From an uncultured Bacilli bacterium (GTDB taxonomy: Bacteria > Bacillota_I > Bacilli_A > RF39 > UBA660), in NCBI GenBank assembly GCA_934183185.1, contig CAKPSO010000018.1, positions 1 through 30,239 on the forward strand: a stretch of DNA of 30,239 nucleotides, written 5' to 3'. The notes beneath the pieces were generated by a model. The model was not told the DNA's origin and made no database searches. It worked only from the letters and a program-made list of their open reading frames with translations. Positions 30,193-30,239 of the stretch are shown here, one piece after another. The translations under genes were made by a program, and so were the position numbers. The number at the start of each line of letters is the position of its first letter. Within the stretch, counting starts at the first letter, position 1.

Positions 30193-30239
30193 ATGATAAG
30201 ATTAAGTAGTAATAAAATAATAGCTAGAGATAGTATTAT
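30193..30239 (+). CDS. Possible start of the next gene, cut by the window edge
   Basis: An ATG at 30193 opens a frame that runs to the edge, MIRLSSNKIIARDSI. GGGAG (30181-30185) lies 7 bases before it as a good ribosome binding site, and that site is in the 3' arm of a 7-bp hairpin (TGCTTCC/GGGAGCA, 30171-30187). Fifteen codons are too few to name a family or to be sure the gene is real. Confidence 0.35.
   Translation, partial: MIRLSSNKIIARDSI

Overview
The window is an AT-rich, gene-dense bacterial chromosome segment using the standard bacterial code (TGA is a stop, Trp is TGG). Gene families and order point to the Bacillota, class Bacilli or a close relative: ftsA-ftsZ, TmcAL-DUF177-rpmF, spoIIGA-sigE, yqfC-yqfD, ybeY-cdd-era-yqzL-recO, alpha2-type glyS and a T-box leader. 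The sporulation genes (SpoIIGA, SigE, YqfC, YqfD) imply an endospore-former or a lineage descended from one. The extreme AT bias and the loss of phoH/dgkA from the era cluster would fit uncultivated gut lineages of the RF39/Erysipelotrichales kind; that placement is inference only.

Layout. 1-3360: the tail of an Rpn-type nuclease/transposase, then a DagK-like lipid kinase, QueH (queuosine synthesis), an unknown protein, a metallo-beta-lactamase-fold hydrolase and a small membrane protein. 3400-8000: ftsA and ftsZ (cell division) and topA. 8049-12316: two flavoprotein oxidoreductases and pyruvate kinase. 12388-14660: an unknown 111-residue protein with a very strong promoter, then divergent TmcAL (minus strand) and DUF177-rpmF. 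14738-16292: spoIIGA and sigE, the protease and pro-sigma factor of the mother-cell sporulation programme, each preceded by a Spo0A-box-like element. 16435-18007: rsmE and an acidic membrane-anchored unknown protein. 18004-20921: a T-box-controlled operon of an unknown protein, a LOG-family protein and glyS. 20934-21725: a minus-strand alpha/beta hydrolase. 21837-30088: a long, tightly packed run yqfC-yqfD-vanZ-ybeY-[three-gene DUF3990/DUF3791 cassette]-cdd-era-yqzL-recO-yfhO, ending at a clear terminator. The last bases may hold the start of another gene.

Most of the window is housekeeping. The accessory item is the three-gene cassette at 24323-25252, placed in frame with operon structure between ybeY and cdd. 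Its first gene encodes a predicted ADP-ribosyltransferase-like protein and the next two encode small acidic proteins, an arrangement that suggests an uncharacterised toxin-antitoxin or NAD-linked effector module. Other points for a second look are the paired Spo0A-type promoters with unusual 21-22 base spacing, the very short T-box leader, and several unknown proteins with strong or conserved context.

There is no gene-free stretch longer than about 300 bases. I saw no rRNA, tRNA, CRISPR array or complete insertion sequence.
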